Shown here piece after piece: positions 42,757-52,239 of a stretch of 56,942 nucleotides of DNA (position 1 is the stretch's first letter; every line of letters starts with the position of its first letter). The translations under genes were made by a program, and so were the position numbers. The DNA comes from Aequorivita vitellina (lineage in GTDB: Bacteria > Bacteroidota > Bacteroidia > Flavobacteriales > Flavobacteriaceae): contig NZ_JAIRBA010000027.1 of NCBI RefSeq assembly GCF_022008365.1, positions 1 to 56,942 of the forward strand. The letters run 5' to 3'. The notes under the pieces are model-generated. The model worked only from the letters and a program-made list of their open reading frames with translations. It did no database searches and was not told the DNA's origin.

Positions 42757-43875
42757 ATGAAAAAAATAGTATTCCTTACTGGTACCCGTGCTGATTTTGG
42801 TAAAATAAAATCCTTAATCACCATTTTGGAAGCACATCCTAATTTCGAACCTTATGTTTTTGTTACTGGGATGCACTTGTTAGAAGAATATGGCTATACC
42901 CTGATAGAAGTGGAGCGATGTGGGTTTACCAATATTCACACTTTTGCCAATCACACTCACGAATCAACAATGGATTTAACCCTCGCAAAAACAATGGAAG
43001 GGTTTTCTGCTTTTGTAATGGAGATAAATCCCCATATGATAGTTGTACACGGGGATCGAGTAGAAGCCTTGGCAGGTGCCTTGGTTGGGTCGTTAAATAA
43101 TGTTTTGGTCGCCCATATTGAGGGGGGAGAAATTTCTGGCACTATCGATGAACTTATCCGCCATGCCACCAGCAAAATGAGTCATATTCATTTTGTGGCT
43201 AACAAATTGGCTAAAGCTAGACTGATTCAAATGGGAGAGGTTCCCGAAGCGGTATTTATTATTGGTTCTCCCGATGTAGATACTATGTTTTCTGATAAGT
43301 TGCCAGACTTAGAAGAAGTTCGGAGATATTACGAAATTTCATTTCAAGATTATGGAATAGCAATGTTTCATCCAATTACAACTGAAATTGAAAGTATAGA
43401 GAAATATATTTCTGATTTTACCAAAGCTTTGGTCGATAGCGAAAAAAATTTTGTGGTGGTCTATCCCAATAACGACTTAGGAAGCAGTACTATCATTTCA
43501 GTATTTAACAAATTAAAAGAAAACAATAGATTTAGGGTTATTCCTTCCATTCGTTTTGAGTATTTTTTGGTTTTGCTAAAAAACGCAAAATTTATCATAG
43601 GGAATTCCAGTGCTGGAATTAGAGAGGCTCCTTATTATGGAGTGCCCACCATTAATATTGGTACACGGCAAGAAAACCGGGCTCTTCACGGTCATATCAT
43701 TAATTCAGGTTATAATTACGAGGAGATTATTTCAGCCTTAAACAGCAAATTGGAAAAAGTTGTGCCAGATAAGCATAGCTTCGGCAATGGAAAAAGCGAT
43801 GTCTTATTTTTGGAAAGCTTGCTTCTACCTAGCTTATGGTCAATTAAACATCAAAAACAGTTTGTGACTTTATGA
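42757..43875 (+). CDS. neuC: UDP-GlcNAc 2-epimerase (hydrolysing), NeuC
   Basis: This 372-residue enzyme converts UDP-GlcNAc to ManNAc plus UDP, the first step of sialic acid synthesis. It has the GT-B-like epimerase fold with VFLTGTRADFGKIKSL (4-19), VVHGDRVEALAGAL (about 91-104), HIEGGEISGTIDELIRHATSK (about 120-140), MFHPITTE and IGNSSAGIREAPYYGVPTINIG (about 282-303). The GGEISGT motif separates it from the non-hydrolysing WecB type. The alternative LegG would need a UDP-bacillosamine pathway, and none of those genes is present, so NeuC is favoured. It overlaps the next gene by 4 bases. Confidence 0.9.
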   Translation: MKKIVFLTGTRADFGKIKSLITILEAHPNFEPYVFVTGMHLLEEYGYTLIEVERCGFTNIHTFANHTHESTMDLTLAKTMEGFSAFVMEINPHMIVVHGDRVEALAGALVGSLNNVLVAHIEGGEISGTIDELIRHATSKMSHIHFVANKLAKARLIQMGEVPEAVFIIGSPDVDTMFSDKLPDLEEVRRYYEISFQDYGIAMFHPITTEIESIEKYISDFTKALVDSEKNFVVVYPNNDLGSSTIISVFNKLKENNRFRVIPSIRFEYFLVLLKNAKFIIGNSSAGIREAPYYGVPTINIGTRQENRALHGHIINSGYNYEEIISALNSKLEKVVPDKHSFGNGKSDVLFLESLLLPSLWSIKHQKQFVTL

Positions 43876-45272
43876 CTTCAACTTCTAAAAAACTAGCAGT
43901 AGTAATCACCGATGGTGTAGGTTTTCGAAACTTTGTACTGAGTGATTTTTTTGTGGAAGCAGCACAAAATTTTGAGGAGGTCGTAATTTTATCTTGTTTA
44001 CCGGCATCCGTCTATACAGGGGTTACAGAATGTAGGATTATTGAGCTTGATGTTTTTGAGGAGCATTTTTTTACTTGGTTTTTTAGAAAGACAAAAGAAG
44101 TAGTTCATCTTCAAAATTATAAAAAGGGCAATTTTGGGATTACCGATAATTTGAACACAAACAAATCAAAAAGTAAAAGCCCACGTGGCTATGCTACTCG
44201 TTTTATTTTTAAGATTACGAGTTTGTTTCACAGTGAAAAATGGATTTCCTTTTTTCATAAACTTCAACAAAACACTTTTAAAAACAAATCGATTACTAAC
44301 GGTTATTTAAAGATTTTAGAAAAAGAAAAGCCAGACCAGCTTTTCTTTACACATCAGCGACCCCCGTATATTGCGCCCTTGGTATACGCAGCACATAAAT
44401 TAAATATTAATACTTTGGCATTTATTTTTAGTTGGGATAACCTAGCCTCTAAAGGCAGAATGGCGGCCGATTTTAAAAATTATATGGTGTGGAGCGAATT
44501 GATGAAAAGTGATTTGCTTCGTTTTTATAAAAATGTAAAAGCTGAAGCCATAGAGGTTGTAGGTACGCCTCAGTTTGAACCCTATGTGTTGTCAAGGTAT
44601 GCAAGTACTCTAAAAGAATTTCAAGATCAATTTAGTTTAAAAGCTGACTTGCAAACGGTTTGTTTTAGTTGTGGTGATATTTCAACAAGTAAGAATGATG
44701 AACTCTATATCGAAACAATAGCCGAAGCTCTACAGCAAGGGCAACTGCCTCAATTTAATTTTATAGTGCGCACTTCTCCAGCGGAAGATCCAATACGGTT
44801 TAAAGAGATATCGGCGAAATATCCCTTTATAATTTGGAATTACCCCGATTGGAAGATAAGTCGACACGGTCATCAGGAAGCCTGGTCGCAGCGAGTGCCG
44901 TGTGTTGATGATGTGAAACGTTTACGTGCAATTCTTGAGTTTTCAGATATAAGTATCAATATGCTTTCTACCATGAGTCTCGATTTTATGCAATTTGATA
45001 AACCTGTGATAAATCCGGTATTTGGCACAGAAAATAACGGGTTATACAATGACGGTCGCTTTCTTAACTACGAACATATTGAACACGTGGTGAAGAGCAA
45101 TGCAACCAAAATAGCAAAGAATAAAACTGAACTAATTGAAGCCATACAGTTTTATTTGGCAAACCCCAATGCCAATCATACTGAACGACAATTGTTACTT
45201 GCACAGCAAATAGGTAAGCCATTAAAAGGTACAAGTGAACGCATAGCCAAAACCTTGAGGCAATGGGTATAA
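43872..45272 (+). CDS. Uncharacterised GT-B-like protein coupled to neuC
   Basis: This 466-residue protein is not a family I can name firmly. It contains QLFFTHQRPPYIAPLVYAA (about 155-173), LAFIFSWDNLASKGRM (about 181-196), VVGTPQFEPY (about 234-243) and a late STMSLDFMQFDKPVINPVFG (about 364-383). These resemble GT-B enzymes of the CDP-glycerol glycerophosphotransferase-like group. The ATGA overlap with neuC suggests co-translation with the sialic acid pathway. No known sialyltransferase family is visible in the window, so this is the best positional candidate for one. That role is inference. Confidence 0.6.
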   Translation: MTSTSKKLAVVITDGVGFRNFVLSDFFVEAAQNFEEVVILSCLPASVYTGVTECRIIELDVFEEHFFTWFFRKTKEVVHLQNYKKGNFGITDNLNTNKSKSKSPRGYATRFIFKITSLFHSEKWISFFHKLQQNTFKNKSITNGYLKILEKEKPDQLFFTHQRPPYIAPLVYAAHKLNINTLAFIFSWDNLASKGRMAADFKNYMVWSELMKSDLLRFYKNVKAEAIEVVGTPQFEPYVLSRYASTLKEFQDQFSLKADLQTVCFSCGDISTSKNDELYIETIAEALQQGQLPQFNFIVRTSPAEDPIRFKEISAKYPFIIWNYPDWKISRHGHQEAWSQRVPCVDDVKRLRAILEFSDISINMLSTMSLDFMQFDKPVINPVFGTENNGLYNDGRFLNYEHIEHVVKSNATKIAKNKTELIEAIQFYLANPNANHTERQLLLAQQIGKPLKGTSERIAKTLRQWV

Positions 45273-46345
45273 AAAAAAATAGTATAGCAGTACTTTGCGA
45301 TTATAGTTTAATGCCAGAGAGAATTGGCGGGATGGACTATTTTTTTTGGCAATTTGATGCAAGTTGTAAAGCACAAAATATTGGTGTAGATTGGTTTTTT
45401 CCGAATAAAGAAATGCACGGTGAATATGGTAATTTGAATATAATTCCAGCAGAAGGGAAATCGATTGAGAATTTATTTCTAGACTATGTGCAAAAAAACA
45501 AAATTCATTATACCCATGTCATCACGCATTTTTTAGAAATATGCACACCATTTTACAAAAACGTAAAAAAGATTCTACTTGCCAAAATTATTGCAGTAGA
45601 TCACAATCCGAGGCCATTAAGCGGATACTCAATCAAAAAGAAAATAGTAAAACGAATTAAGGGAAGGTTATATTCTAAATATATCGATCTTTTTATAGGG
45701 GTATCTCAATATACTGTTGATGAATTAATTCGCGATTTTGGAAAGCATATAAAACCAAAATGTCAAGTTATATACAATGGAATTGTACTAGAAAATATAA
45801 AAGAGAGAACGATTCGAAATACCAATAATCCTACGCTTTTAGTCGCTTCTCATTTACGGGAATCAAAAGGAATTCAGGATTTAATTGCTGCAGTAGCTCT
45901 ACTTCCGTCAAATTTGAAAGAGAACCTCACAATAGATGTTTATGGAGAAGGACCCTATGAGAAGCAGCTATTGGAACAACTGAAAGACATGAGGGTTGAA
46001 GAAAATTTTAATTTTAAGGGAAGTTCTCCAAATCTATCTGAAACATTTTATAAATATGATTACTTGTTGCATCCCACCCATATGGAATGTTTTAGTTTGA
46101 CAATTTTGGAGAGTTTAGCAGCTAATGTACCCGTGATTACTACCCCTGTAGGTGGGAATTTAGAGGTAGTATCTAATAGCGAGAATGGTTTTATCTTTAA
46201 TGCCAAAGAAATTGATGAATTGAAGAATCTCATCATCGGTCTTATAAATGGCAACAAACAAATCATTGGAAATACAAGAACTTTGATAGCCAATAATTTT
46301 TCGCTTCAAAATATGGTGGAACAACATTTAAAGTTATTAAAATGA
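45263..46345 (+). CDS. Family 4 glycosyltransferase
   Basis: This 360-residue GT-B enzyme belongs to family 4. The N-terminal domain has ERIGGMDYFFWQFD. The donor domain has TLLVASHLRESKGIQDLIAAVALL (about 192-215), LTIDVYGEGPYEKQL, and HPTHMECFSLTILESLAANVPVITTPVGG (about 270-298) with the EX7E-type site. The start lies 10 bases inside the upstream gene and the stop overlaps the next start by 4 bases. Specificity is unknown. Confidence 0.9.
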   Translation: MGIKKNSIAVLCDYSLMPERIGGMDYFFWQFDASCKAQNIGVDWFFPNKEMHGEYGNLNIIPAEGKSIENLFLDYVQKNKIHYTHVITHFLEICTPFYKNVKKILLAKIIAVDHNPRPLSGYSIKKKIVKRIKGRLYSKYIDLFIGVSQYTVDELIRDFGKHIKPKCQVIYNGIVLENIKERTIRNTNNPTLLVASHLRESKGIQDLIAAVALLPSNLKENLTIDVYGEGPYEKQLLEQLKDMRVEENFNFKGSSPNLSETFYKYDYLLHPTHMECFSLTILESLAANVPVITTPVGGNLEVVSNSENGFIFNAKEIDELKNLIIGLINGNKQIIGNTRTLIANNFSLQNMVEQHLKLLK

Positions 46346-47481
46346 AAATCGCCTTTCTAACCCCCGAATTTCCCCACGAAAAAACTGGCAAGTCTGGTGG
46401 TTTGGGGACAAGTATCCTAAACCTTGCTACGGGTTTAATTAAACTTGGACATCAGGTTTCAGTTTTGGTATATCAGCAAAAAGAAGATGCTGTTTTTGAG
46501 GAGAACGACATCACAGTTTATCAAATAAAAAATATAAAAGTAAAAGGACTGTCTTTGCTATTAACACAACAAAAAGTGCAGCGCTTAATAAATAAGCTAT
46601 ATGTTGAAAAGAAACTAGAAATAGTGGAAGCGCCAGATTGGACGGGTTTTACAGCTTTTTTACGGCCCAAATGTCCTTTAGTAATTCGTCTTAATGGAAG
46701 TGACACTTATTTTTGTCATTTGGATAAAAGACCGGTAAAAGCAAAAAACAGGTTTCTTGAGAAACATGCTCTACAAAGAGCGGATGGTATTATATCGGTA
46801 AGTCAATTTACGGCAGATGTTACCAAGAAATTATTCAACCTTCAAACTGAAACAACTGTAATCCCTAACTCTATAGATATTACGAAATTTCAATCTAAAA
46901 ATATTGAAGCGGCAGATGCAACAATCCTTTATTTTGGAACTCTGATTCGCAAAAAGGGGCTTTTAGAATTGCCTTTTATTTTTAATGAAGTAAATAGAAG
47001 TCAGCCAAATGCAAGGCTCATCCTGATAGGGAAGGACAGTGGTGATAAACAAGCGGGAAGTAATTCAACTTGGGAGTCAATGCAATCTCTTTTTACTGCT
47101 GAAGCTTTTAAAAATGTTAATTATTTAGGTTTAGTGCCTTATAGCGAAATAGGTGAACACATAGCCAAAGCCACTGTCTGCGTTTTTCCTACCTTCGCAG
47201 AGGCCCTGCCGGTTTCGTGGATAGAAGCCATGGCGTTAAAAAAAGCAATTGTTGCATCGAATATTGGTTGGGCGCCTGAGGTTATTGACGACGGAGTCAA
47301 TGGGTTTTTAGTACATCCTACCAATCATAAAAATTATGCGGATAAAATAATAAAACTATTAAAAGATCAATCTTTACGTCAGTCATTTGGGGAAGCAGCG
47401 AGAGAGAAAGTGGAAAAGACTTTTGCGATGGAGGTAGTTGCAAAACAAAGTTTGAATTTTTATAAGAGATTTTTAAAATGA
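46342..47481 (+). CDS. Family 4 glycosyltransferase
   Basis: This 379-residue GT4 enzyme has a glycogen-synthase-like N-terminal loop (FLTPEFPHEKTGKSGGLGTSI, shortened). The acceptor side carries VEAPDWTGFTAFL (about 94-106). The donor domain has ILYFGTLIRKKGLLELPFIF (about 195-214) and FPTFAEALPVSWIEAMALKKAIVASNIG (about 282-309). Both ends overlap neighbouring genes by 4 bases. A retaining hexosyltransferase role in the polysaccharide is likely; the linkage is unknown. Confidence 0.9.
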   Translation: MKIAFLTPEFPHEKTGKSGGLGTSILNLATGLIKLGHQVSVLVYQQKEDAVFEENDITVYQIKNIKVKGLSLLLTQQKVQRLINKLYVEKKLEIVEAPDWTGFTAFLRPKCPLVIRLNGSDTYFCHLDKRPVKAKNRFLEKHALQRADGIISVSQFTADVTKKLFNLQTETTVIPNSIDITKFQSKNIEAADATILYFGTLIRKKGLLELPFIFNEVNRSQPNARLILIGKDSGDKQAGSNSTWESMQSLFTAEAFKNVNYLGLVPYSEIGEHIAKATVCVFPTFAEALPVSWIEAMALKKAIVASNIGWAPEVIDDGVNGFLVHPTNHKNYADKIIKLLKDQSLRQSFGEAAREKVEKTFAMEVVAKQSLNFYKRFLK

Positions 47482-49028
47482 AAGCCGTTTTAAATTTTAA
47501 TGAATTCACAAGTTCTAAAGGAGAGATTATTCTCTATAAGGGAGAACCAGATTTTGATATGTTGGAAAAACTATCATTGGAAGAAGGTGATATTTGGCAC
47601 AGTTCCTTAGAAGAAGGTTATAAAAATGTATTTCCAGAAATAGTGTATCAGACAGCTGTATTCTTTTGGTATGTTTATGATTTTGATAATCTTGAAAAAT
47701 GCGTTAGTTGGCGGATGTCTCCCAATAATTTTGCCATTCGCAAACGAGTATGGGAAGAGCTAAATGGTTTTGATACAGATTTTAAGTCTCCCACCATGCA
47801 AGCATTGGATTTCGCATATAATGCTCTTCGGAATAGTGGGGCAGTGCCGCTCTATGTGAAGAATCTTTTTTCAAATTCAAAAAATGCTGATGTAAAAATT
47901 TCTGTTTTAGACCGTTATGTTTTTTATCGAAAGAATTTCAAAATGGCACATAGTTATTATATGTTATTTAGAAAAGGGGTTTGGAAATTAGAAGAATGGA
48001 AGGCGTTTCTAAAAGCTAAAATGAATTTTACACAACGTGCTCCTGCTCCAAGAATCAAACCTCGAAATTTAACACCTTTGCAAGGAAATCCATCTGTTAG
48101 TTATATTATTCCTACGATGTTTCGGCAGGATTATACACTTCAACTTTTAGAGGATTTAAAAAATCAAACGTATTTTCCCTCGCAGGTCATCGTAGTTGAT
48201 GCTACACCCGATGAAAGTCGGAACCATAGTTTGTACAAATCTGAAAATTATCCTTTTGAAGTGCAGTTCCACTGGCAAACCACAAAAGGGAGTTGCAGGG
48301 CTCGAAATGAAGCAATTGCGCGCTGCGAAGGCGACTATATAGTTTTTGGAGACGATGATATTCGCATCCCATCAGATTTTATAGAAAACCACATTAGGTT
48401 ATTGCAAACTTATAATGCTGGTGCCTGTAACGGCCTTGATATTAGAGGGGACAATGAAAGACAGGACTTGTTAGATCTTTCGGCAAAACTCAAAAGTATG
48501 GAAGACTCACGATGGTATGTGGGGGCCGCAAATAGTTTCAGTAATGCTAATTCCTGCGTAAGAAAAGAATATGTAGATTCATTGATTGGTAACGACATTA
48601 ATTATGACGGTGGATATGGTGAGGATAGCGACTTTGGAATTTCACTAACAAAAATGGGAGTTACAGTTCTCCACAATCCTTTTTCAGCGAACCTTCATCT
48701 AAAACCATCGAGCGGGGGATATCGTTTTTGGGGAAGTCAAGCAAAAATACTTGGCAAAAAACGAAAACAGCAACCGTGGGAACTCGATAATCCGGTGGGA
48801 ATGATACGTCCAGTACCTAGCCCAACATTAATGTATCAATTTTATAAACAATTCAATAAACAACAGCGAGCAGAGTATAAACGCAAGTATTTTATACGTT
48901 ATTTGTTTACTGGAAATAGGATGATGCTACCTATTCGACTTTTAAAGCTTCCATTTAGGTTGCTGCAGTACGACAAATCGATTTTTTATGCAAAACAACT
49001 CCTAAAACTGGGAAGAAGAACGGCTTAA
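47478..49028 (+). CDS. GT2 glycosyltransferase with an extra partial GT-A domain
   Basis: This 516-residue protein has a complete GT2 domain from about residue 205: SVSYIIPTMFRQDYTLQLLE, VIVVDATPDES, GSCRARNEAIARCEGDYIVFGDDDIRIP (metal site DDD near 290) and the acceptor part GGYGEDSDFGISL. The first 200 residues look like the acceptor half of another GT-A enzyme (WRMSPNNFAIRKRVWEELNGF near 77-97, then QALDFAYNALR) without the nucleotide-binding half. This could be a worn fusion of two transferases or an unusual acceptor-binding module. It overlaps its upstream neighbour by 4 bases. Confidence 0.85.
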   Translation: MKAVLNFNEFTSSKGEIILYKGEPDFDMLEKLSLEEGDIWHSSLEEGYKNVFPEIVYQTAVFFWYVYDFDNLEKCVSWRMSPNNFAIRKRVWEELNGFDTDFKSPTMQALDFAYNALRNSGAVPLYVKNLFSNSKNADVKISVLDRYVFYRKNFKMAHSYYMLFRKGVWKLEEWKAFLKAKMNFTQRAPAPRIKPRNLTPLQGNPSVSYIIPTMFRQDYTLQLLEDLKNQTYFPSQVIVVDATPDESRNHSLYKSENYPFEVQFHWQTTKGSCRARNEAIARCEGDYIVFGDDDIRIPSDFIENHIRLLQTYNAGACNGLDIRGDNERQDLLDLSAKLKSMEDSRWYVGAANSFSNANSCVRKEYVDSLIGNDINYDGGYGEDSDFGISLTKMGVTVLHNPFSANLHLKPSSGGYRFWGSQAKILGKKRKQQPWELDNPVGMIRPVPSPTLMYQFYKQFNKQQRAEYKRKYFIRYLFTGNRMMLPIRLLKLPFRLLQYDKSIFYAKQLLKLGRRTA

Positions 49029-49029
49029 T

Positions 49030-50055
49030 ATGAAATTCTCTCTCATCATCTGCACCTATATGCGGTCACAGCCTTTGTGGAAGCTGCTTGAGTCGGTGGC
49101 AAAGCAGACGCTATATCCGGATGAAATTTTAATTATTGATGGGTCTACGGATGAGACAACTAAAAACATGCTTCGAAAGCATCCTTTTGAAAATCTAAAA
49201 TACTTTAAAGTAAGAGATGAAGATCGCGGCCTAACGCGGCAGCGCAATTTTGGAATAGAGAAAGTTGGAGCTGGTATTGAAATAGTCTGCTTTTTAGATG
49301 ACGATACAGTATTAACCGAAACCTATTTTGAAGTCCTTTTAAACACTTATAAGCTTTATCCAGAAGCCTTGGGAGTAGGGGGATATATTATAAATGAAGT
49401 GAAGTGGTGGGAAAACCAGGTATCTAAGGAACAGCAACGGTTGCTGAGCGAAGCCGAAGTAAGACCTAATGAATTTTCCTACGACGGCTGGACCCGCTCA
49501 GACGGTTCCCGCTTTGTACTTCGAAAAAAACTTGGATTAGATGCAAATAGGCCGCCCGCGCATTTTCCTGATTTTGGTCATGGTAGAAGTGTAAGCTTTC
49601 TTCCGCCCAGTGGAAAAATTTACGAAGTAGAACAGTTTATGGGCGGCGTAGCTTCCTATAAAAGAAAAACATTGGAGACTGAGAAATTCTCAGAATATTT
49701 TGAAGGCTATGGCCTTTACGAAGATGCAGACTTTACCCTTCGGCTTTCAAATATTGGAAAATTATATGTGAATACTGCGGCACAACTCTATCATTTTCAC
49801 GAAGTAGCAGGGCGACCAGACTACTATAAATACGGTAAAATGGTTGTCCGCAATGGGTATTTTGTGTGGCGGGTAAAACACCCAAACCCTTCTTTAAAGG
49901 CTCGTTTTAAATGGAATGCCACATCATTTTTGCTCACCGTAATCCGCTTTAGTAATACAATAACTTCTTCTGATAAAAAGGCCGCCTTTAGCGAGGCACT
50001 TGGTAGATCCATCGGTTGGTTTAGCCTATTGTTTAATAAACCTACTGCGCGATGA
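49030..50055 (+). CDS. Family 2 glycosyltransferase
   Basis: This 341-residue GT2 enzyme begins SLIICTYMRSQPLWKLLESV, with ILIIDGSTDET (about 33-43) and LTRQRNFGIEKVGAGIEIVCFLDDDTV (metal site DDD near 94). The acceptor-side motif GYGLYEDADFTLRL is near 232-245. Its closest relative here is the catalytic part of the preceding gene, which ends 1 base before it. A gene duplication is possible. The stop overlaps the next start by 4 bases. Confidence 0.9.
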   Translation: MKFSLIICTYMRSQPLWKLLESVAKQTLYPDEILIIDGSTDETTKNMLRKHPFENLKYFKVRDEDRGLTRQRNFGIEKVGAGIEIVCFLDDDTVLTETYFEVLLNTYKLYPEALGVGGYIINEVKWWENQVSKEQQRLLSEAEVRPNEFSYDGWTRSDGSRFVLRKKLGLDANRPPAHFPDFGHGRSVSFLPPSGKIYEVEQFMGGVASYKRKTLETEKFSEYFEGYGLYEDADFTLRLSNIGKLYVNTAAQLYHFHEVAGRPDYYKYGKMVVRNGYFVWRVKHPNPSLKARFKWNATSFLLTVIRFSNTITSSDKKAAFSEALGRSIGWFSLLFNKPTAR

Positions 50056-51164
50056 ACTTCCTTGTCGTATCACATACACCACACACTTTTATAAATGGTC
50101 GTTTTAACGCTTATGGTCCGTATGTAAAGGAAATGAATCTATGGTTGAAATATGTGGATACCTTTGAAATATTGGCGCCATGGATAAAAGATGAACCTTC
50201 ATTGATTTTGCTTCCCTATAAAAATAAGGAGATCCGGTTTTCAGAAGTACCAGCAATTTCATTGCTTTCTTTTTTTGAAATAGTAAAAACTGTAATTAAA
50301 CTTCCTAAAATTTTCTTTTCTCTTTTTGGAGCGATGAAAAGGGCAGACCACATCCATCTCCGATGCCCAGGAAACATCGGACTTTTAGGCTGTATTGTAC
50401 AAATATGCTTTCCGAAGAAAAAAAAGACTGCTAAATACGCGGGGAATTGGGATCCGAAGGCGAAGCAGCCTTGGAGTTATCGTTTGCAAAAGTGGATACT
50501 CTCGAATACGTTTTTAACGCGGAATATGAAAGTGCTCGTTTACGGGGAATGGCCGGAACAGACTAAGAACGTCCTACCCTTATTTACCGCTAGTTATTCC
50601 GAAGAAAAAATTGCTGCGATACCTCAAAAGAAATACGATGCAATTTTGCAGTTTGTGTATGTGGGTACCCTCTCCAAAGGGAAACGCCCGCTTTATGCCA
50701 TACAGTTGGTAGAGAATTTAATGAAAAAAGGAATACTGTGTAGGTTAGCAATTTATGGGGAAGGGGAGCAGCGTGGAGTTTTAGAAAAATATATAAAGGA
50801 AGCGCAATTAGGGTCGGTAGTTACGCTGTACGGAAATCAGGCCACAGAAGTAATTGAGACAGCATATAAATACAGTCATTTTTTAATCCTAGCTTCCCAA
50901 TCTGAAGGCTGGCCCAAGGTTGTTGCTGAAGCTATGTTTTGGGGAGTTGTGCCTTTAGTAACACCTGTATCCTGTGTGCCTTGGATGCTGGATAACGGAA
51001 ACCGAGGGATAATCTTAACTTTGAAGGTAACGGATGATACCGAAACACTACTTAGATTGTTAAAAGAAAAGGAAATGTTAAAGAAAATGGCAGAACGCGG
51101 TGCCGAATGGAGTCATCAATATACGCTGGAAGGATTTGAAGCAGAAATAAAAAAATTGATTTAA
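50052..51164 (+). CDS. Family 4 glycosyltransferase
   Basis: This 370-residue GT-B protein has the N-terminal NFLVVSHTPHTFINGRFNAYG and an acceptor-side HLRCPGNIGLLG (about 99-110). The donor domain has LQFVYVGTLSKGKRPLYAIQLVE (about 201-223), LAIYGEGEQR, and LASQSEGWPKVVAEAMFWGVVPLVTPVS (about 281-308), containing the family's acidic donor site. It overlaps the preceding gene by 4 bases, and its stop shares one base with the following start (TAATG). Specificity is unknown. Confidence 0.88.
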   Translation: MNFLVVSHTPHTFINGRFNAYGPYVKEMNLWLKYVDTFEILAPWIKDEPSLILLPYKNKEIRFSEVPAISLLSFFEIVKTVIKLPKIFFSLFGAMKRADHIHLRCPGNIGLLGCIVQICFPKKKKTAKYAGNWDPKAKQPWSYRLQKWILSNTFLTRNMKVLVYGEWPEQTKNVLPLFTASYSEEKIAAIPQKKYDAILQFVYVGTLSKGKRPLYAIQLVENLMKKGILCRLAIYGEGEQRGVLEKYIKEAQLGSVVTLYGNQATEVIETAYKYSHFLILASQSEGWPKVVAEAMFWGVVPLVTPVSCVPWMLDNGNRGIILTLKVTDDTETLLRLLKEKEMLKKMAERGAEWSHQYTLEGFEAEIKKLI

Positions 51165-52219
51165 TGCGGGTATTGCAACTTATAGATTCTTTAAATCCTG
51201 GCGGTGCAGAACGGATGGCGGTCAATATAGCCAGTGCTTTGAATAGAGCGGGAGTGGATTCATTTATATGTGCAACCAGAGAGGAAGGTAAATTAAAATC
51301 TGAGTTGAGAGAGGAAGTTTCTTATTTCTTTTTACGCAAACTAAGAACTTTCGATTTTTCAGCGCTTGTAAGAATGCGTCGCTTTATTAAGAAACATGAG
51401 ATTACACATATCCATGCGCATACTACTTCTTATTTTTTTGCAATATTAATAAAGGTTTCCTTACCTAAATTAATTATTATATGGCATGAGCATCAGGGAA
51501 ATAGGATAACTACAAAACGACGTGATAATATGGCGCTCTACTTTTGCTCTTTCTTTTTTTCGGGTATAATTGTCGTTAATAAAGAGTTAGAAGCGTGGTG
51601 GGTAAATAATCTGACGACAGCTAAGGTTTTTTATCTTCCCAATTTTGTGCCGATATTTTATCCGAAGGAAATATTAGCTAAAGAGAAAACAATAGTTTGT
51701 TTGGCAAATTTGCGAACCCCCAAAAATCATCAACTTTTACTGAAAGTATTCAATACCGTCCATAGTAAACATCCGGAGTGGAAATTAAAACTTATAGGAA
51801 ATGATTTTAAGGATTCTTATTCCGAGAATTTAATAAATGTCGTCAAAAAAGAGAAGTTGGAGAATTCGGTAATTATTGTAGATAATAGTAAAACGATAAA
51901 TAATGAACTTTCAAAGGCCACGATTGGAGTGCTCTCTTCCGACAGTGAAGGATTGCCAATGGCTATTTTAGAGTACGGTGCCGCTGGCTTACCCGTTGTA
52001 TGTACAGATGTTGGTCAGTGCAAAGAGGTAGTAAATGGCTTTGGAAAGATAGTGCCTCCAAAGGATGCTGCGGCACTTGCTGCGGCACTTCTTTTTTATA
52101 TTGAAAATAAGGAGAAAAGAATTGCCGATGGCACAGCATTTTCGGCACATATTGCGAAAAATTATGCAGCGGACGCAGTAATCCCTAAATTGCTGAATAT
52201 TTACAAAAATTCGAACTGA
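51164..52219 (+). CDS. Family 4 glycosyltransferase
   Basis: This 351-residue GT4 enzyme has RVLQLIDSLNPGGAERMAVN at the start, THIHAHTTSYFFAIL near 81-95 and the donor domain TIVCLANLRTPKNHQLLLKVF. The donor-site motif is LSSDSEGLPMAILEYGAAGLPVVCTDVG (about 258-285). It is coupled to the gene upstream by a 1-base overlap and is followed after 20 bases by the ligase-like membrane protein gene. Confidence 0.9.
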   Translation: MRVLQLIDSLNPGGAERMAVNIASALNRAGVDSFICATREEGKLKSELREEVSYFFLRKLRTFDFSALVRMRRFIKKHEITHIHAHTTSYFFAILIKVSLPKLIIIWHEHQGNRITTKRRDNMALYFCSFFFSGIIVVNKELEAWWVNNLTTAKVFYLPNFVPIFYPKEILAKEKTIVCLANLRTPKNHQLLLKVFNTVHSKHPEWKLKLIGNDFKDSYSENLINVVKKEKLENSVIIVDNSKTINNELSKATIGVLSSDSEGLPMAILEYGAAGLPVVCTDVGQCKEVVNGFGKIVPPKDAAALAAALLFYIENKEKRIADGTAFSAHIAKNYAADAVIPKLLNIYKNSN

Positions 52220-52239
52220 TTAAGCCTTTTCACAACATA

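Noticed and set aside
40953-43875. Legionaminic or pseudaminic acid pathway instead of sialic acid
   Set aside because: No UDP-sugar dehydratase, aminotransferase or acetyltransferase genes of those pathways are present. NeuC has the hydrolysing-epimerase motif, so Neu5Ac is simpler, though LegG/LegI substrate use cannot be fully excluded.
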